Made by a program: the position numbers and the translations under genes
NCBI GenBank assembly: GCA_025351985.1
Contig: JANXUW010000069.1
Location: 1-7,784 of the forward strand
Length of the DNA stretch: 7,784 bases
Reading direction: 5' to 3'
DNA from: Pseudolysobacter sp.
GTDB taxonomy: Bacteria > Pseudomonadota > Gammaproteobacteria > Xanthomonadales > Rhodanobacteraceae
The notes under the pieces: generated by a model
The model's input: only the letters and a program-made list of their open reading frames with translations
Databases searched by the model: none
Told to the model about the DNA's origin: nothing
In this document: piece after piece, positions 5,251 through 7,784 of the stretch
Layout of the letters: each line of letters opens with the position of its first letter
Position numbering within the stretch: the stretch's first letter is position 1

Positions 5251-7784
5251 TCAATGTACCGTCAAAACTACGGGTGCCACCAATGACGGGTTGTTCTGGT
5301 CATCCGAATTGACGCAGACGTTGGCGTTGTACTTGCCGACTGCGAGTCCCGTAGCGTTGAACGTTACCGTCGTCGTGCCACTGTCTTGGCCATTTACCGT
5401 GCCAGTGCTTGGAGCTACCGAGAGCCACGATGCGCCGCAGCTAGCCGACGTATACAGATCCATCGCCAAGCCATTCAGCGGAGCACCAGCGTTGACGATC
5501 GCCGCCCAAGCGGTATCACCATTGCTTGGCGAGATCGATACCGGAGTGGAACCCGACCCGCTGACCGACTGCTGGCGATACCAGATTGTTCCGGTGCTAT
5601 TGCCCGCGAAGGTCGGATACACCACCACCCAGTATTTGCCGGCAAGGGTCGGTGCAGCAGGGCAGCCGTTATCTGCAGCCGTGCCGACATCGAGTTGCAC
5701 GGTGTCGTAGCGACCACCGGTAGCAAGGCCAGCGTTGGTTGGGTCGCTGGCGTGCGTGCTGCGTGTGCAACTGTAGATTTCGCCGGCACTGCCTGCATCG
5801 GGATTGCCCGCAGGCACGCCGTTCGCATCCGAATAGATCTTGAACGTTACGCTGTTCGCAGTCGCAATCTGTTGAATGGCAGGCTGAGTGAAGCCTTCCA
5901 CCACCAGATATTCGAGGGAGTGCGTGCCATACAGGCTGACATCGTCGGCGTTGTAGATATCCGAGCTGTCACCGAGGAACTTGTCCGAGGAATAACCGTT
6001 GTTGTTGTTGCCAACCTGAGCGACCGGTTCGACTTCGGCTGAACCGCTATTCTGAATTTCCCAGTTCAGCGGTACACCACCCACGTTGTTGATGGTGAGC
6101 GTGCCGGTAGCGGTACCACCCACGGCGACGCTTGCGGCGATCGGTGTCGAATCGACCTGGATCTGCTGAGCGGCAACGTTGACGGCCACCGGCAAATGCA
6201 GCACCGGCGAGCTATCCGAAGGGGTCAAGGTAACTTCGCCATAGAACCAGCTAGGTACAGTTACGCCAGTGGCATCGATGGAAAATTTGATTGCCTTGTT
6301 GACGCCAGGAAGCGCAGTGAACGTGCTTGGCGTGACCGTGGCAGTGACACCGGCATCCGTTCCAACGGCCACGGTCCACTGCGTTGCTTTGGCTGCGGTG
6401 CCCTTGAAGCTGCGCGTGAAATTGCAATGTCCGACGCAATTTTCATCGTACAGCGAAGGCAGGTTCAGAGTGCGAGGATCGCCGCCTGCTGCTGGATTAG
6501 CCGCGGCGAAGTTGACGCCGAGTTCATTCATCACCAGCCCGGCAAGCACAGCCTGATCCACCTGCACACGACCCGCCCCAACATCGGTTGGCGTGGAGGG
6601 CGAAACCGAGCCATTTGCCGCTTGGGTCATCAGGCCGGTATTCTTGGCCGTCAGCATCAAAGCGGATTTGATTTCCGGCGGTGACCAGCTCGGATGCGCC
6701 ACGTGCACGAGTGCCGCGGAGCCAGCGATATGCGGCGTCGCCATCGAGGTGCCGCTGTCTTCGCCGACCGCCGTGGAGTCACCCGAGAAGCTCGCGAGAA
6801 TGTCTACACCCGGGGCGCCGATATCCGGCTTCAGCACGTTGACCTGACTGGTGGGACCGCGCGAGCTGAAGCTGGCAACCTGATCGGCTGGCCCAGGAAC
6901 TGCGACACCAGTGGTGCCCAGCGAAGCTGTCGTGGTGTTGCCATTAGTTGTGGCAAAAGCGGCTAGGGCGTCGCCGTCGGACTGCAAGGCGGCGAATATG
7001 GGAATCGTAGTAGCATCAATACCAGACATACCGCCAATGGCGCCTGGGCGGTTATTCACAATAATGACAGCTAACGCGCCCGCATCAGCAGCGTTTTTCT
7101 GTTTGAGACCAAATGCGCAACTGCCGCGTTCGATTACTGCAATCGAATGGACAAACGTACTTGGCGCATACGCAGCGCAGCCATCGTTGGCCGGGCCATA
7201 AGTGGCGCTGACCTTGATCGGAGTGCTGCCCGGGAATGCAGTTGTAAAAGGCGCGCTGTTTGCTTCATAGGCAGCGAACACCTTGCTGGCATTCGCGGGC
7301 GGAGTGCCGGGACCGGTGACGACCAGCTGTTTGCTGAACGATTGGCGGCTGGTGGTGGTGGCGGCGATAGTGGCGTTCCACGGTGCCTGATTGCTCAGCG
7401 TGGATGCGCCTGGGCCGTCGTTGCCCGCAGCGGTGGACACAAAAATACCCGAGTCGACTGCCGATAGGAAAGCGACCTGACCCGGGTCATCCCACGGCGA
7501 TGAGCTATCACCGCCGCTGGGCCCGATCGAATAACTCAGCACATCGACGATACCTTCCTGAATGGCTTCTTCGACGGCGTTGATGCTGCCGGTGTTAGGG
7601 CAGGTGCTGCCAATGGTGCCATCGGGTTTGTTGAAGTCGTAGCAGACCTGCGAAATAACGATATTGGCGTGGGGCGCAACGCCGCTCAGGATGTAGGCAC
7701 CACCCTGGTAGATCGCGCCGCGATTATTACCGGCCGAGGTGCTGGACGTATGGCTGCCGTGACCATCCTGATCGTTCGCGCCCG
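5251..7784 (-). CDS. Secreted S8 subtilase with PA, Fn3-like and C-terminal jelly-roll modules (5' end outside window)
   Basis: This is a subtilisin-family serine protease; 843 residues are visible and the N-terminus lies past the right edge. The frame is open from the TGA at 5251 to 7782. A GTG at 7542 could be taken as a start, but it lies inside the catalytic domain. Counting from the edge, visible residues are GHGSHTS with catalytic His8, AAGNDGPG with oxyanion Asn121, and GTSMATPHIAG with catalytic Ser346; the catalytic Asp must be outside. A PA domain (about 184-285, with AVIERGSCAFGLKQKNAADA) is inserted between Asn and Ser, as in large bacterial and plant subtilases. The peptidase domain ends near GAGRVQVDQAV (about 402-412). 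A Fn3-like beta domain (about 420-539) with the pair Cys449/Cys453 follows. Next is the first half of a BACON/Ig-like repeat (541-578), an inserted jelly-roll-like domain (581-779), and the second half of the repeat, WLSVAPSTGTV to VVLTVH (about 782-842). Export is inferred from the family, as the signal peptide is not visible. No C-terminal GlyGly-CTERM, membrane anchor or autotransporter barrel is seen, so release is likely. Substrate unknown. Confidence 0.95.
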   Translation of the reverse strand, partial: GANDQDGHGSHTSSTSAGNNRGAIYQGGAYILSGVAPHANIVISQVCYDFNKPDGTIGSTCPNTGSINAVEEAIQEGIVDVLSYSIGPSGGDSSSPWDDPGQVAFLSAVDSGIFVSTAAGNDGPGASTLSNQAPWNATIAATTTSRQSFSKQLVVTGPGTPPANASKVFAAYEANSAPFTTAFPGSTPIKVSATYGPANDGCAAYAPSTFVHSIAVIERGSCAFGLKQKNAADAGALAVIIVNNRPGAIGGMSGIDATTIPIFAALQSDGDALAAFATTNGNTTTASLGTTGVAVPGPADQVASFSSRGPTSQVNVLKPDIGAPGVDILASFSGDSTAVGEDSGTSMATPHIAGSAALVHVAHPSWSPPEIKSALMLTAKNTGLMTQAANGSVSPSTPTDVGAGRVQVDQAVLAGLVMNELGVNFAAANPAAGGDPRTLNLPSLYDENCVGHCNFTRSFKGTAAKATQWTVAVGTDAGVTATVTPSTFTALPGVNKAIKFSIDATGVTVPSWFYGEVTLTPSDSSPVLHLPVAVNVAAQQIQVDSTPIAASVAVGGTATGTLTINNVGGVPLNWEIQNSGSAEVEPVAQVGNNNNGYSSDKFLGDSSDIYNADDVSLYGTHSLEYLVVEGFTQPAIQQIATANSVTFKIYSDANGVPAGNPDAGSAGEIYSCTRSTHASDPTNAGLATGGRYDTVQLDVGTAADNGCPAAPTLAGKYWVVVYPTFAGNSTGTIWYRQQSVSGSGSTPVSISPSNGDTAWAAIVNAGAPLNGLAMDLYTSASCGASWLSVAPSTGTVNGQDSGTTTVTFNATGLAVGKYNANVCVNSDDQNNPSLVAPVVLTVH
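5446..6042 (-). other. Inserted beta-rich domain within the protease C-terminus
   Basis: These codons encode visible residues 581-779 of the protease. The segment starts in an Asn-rich stretch, then has YLVVEGF, VTFKIYSDANGVPAGNPDAG, KYWVVVYPTF and GTIWYRQQ, a pattern typical of beta-sandwich or jelly-roll domains attached to secreted gammaproteobacterial proteases (often named choice-of-anchor or carbohydrate-binding-like). No catalytic motif is seen. Binding to a surface polymer is an inference from the fold type. Confidence 0.6.
5998..6009. repeat. In-frame trinucleotide repeat (GTT)4
   Basis: Four GTT units on the plus strand encode the Asn run of GNNNNGY in the protease. It lies at the start of the inserted beta-rich domain. 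Slippage by whole units would change only linker length. Confidence 0.7.

Noticed and set aside
5386..6042. Plus-strand open frame of 218 codons opposite the protease
   Set aside because: It is antisense to the intact subtilase C-terminus, and its composition follows the complement of that gene.

Overview
The window looks like ordinary chromosome from a moderately GC-rich gammaproteobacterium. A PlsB-type glycerol-3-phosphate acyltransferase, a PyrF of the DLKFFDVP type and a large secreted subtilisin with PA and Ig/jelly-roll modules together suggest the Lysobacterales (Xanthomonadales, perhaps Rhodanobacteraceae). That placement is inferred from protein style, not from a search. No mobile element, CRISPR array, tRNA or rRNA was seen.

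Layout, left to right. Bases 1-165 hold no secure gene; a minus-strand reading frame may start at 35 and leave the window. A small DUF465/YdcH-like gene (166-372, +) converges on plsB (424-2976, -). The other genes are also on the minus strand: a putative lipoprotein of unknown function (3126-4139), pyrF (4375-5094), and an S8 subtilase that is open at the right edge (5251-7784). The subtilase frame continues without a stop past its apparent GTG start at 7542 to the window edge, and the extra stretch carries the catalytic histidine.

The minus-strand genes look like separate transcription units rather than an operon. A strong intrinsic terminator follows the protease. A promoter-like pair precedes the lipoprotein gene. 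A hairpin with a short T run lies between pyrF and the lipoprotein gene. PlsB starts membrane phospholipid synthesis, PyrF makes UMP, and the protease is probably exported, so no shared pathway is evident.

The least ordinary part is the 235-bp gap between pyrF and the lipoprotein gene. On the minus strand it has a promoter-like pair (17-bp spacer) whose -35 sits inside a perfect 7-bp dyad, then a C-rich stretch, a small hairpin, and a perfect 12-bp hairpin followed by GATTTT. This is the layout expected of a stand-alone small RNA of about 74 nt, or of an attenuated leader for the lipoprotein gene. The second point of interest is the protease C-terminus, where a beta-sandwich repeat of BACON/Ig style appears split in two by an inserted domain of about 200 residues.
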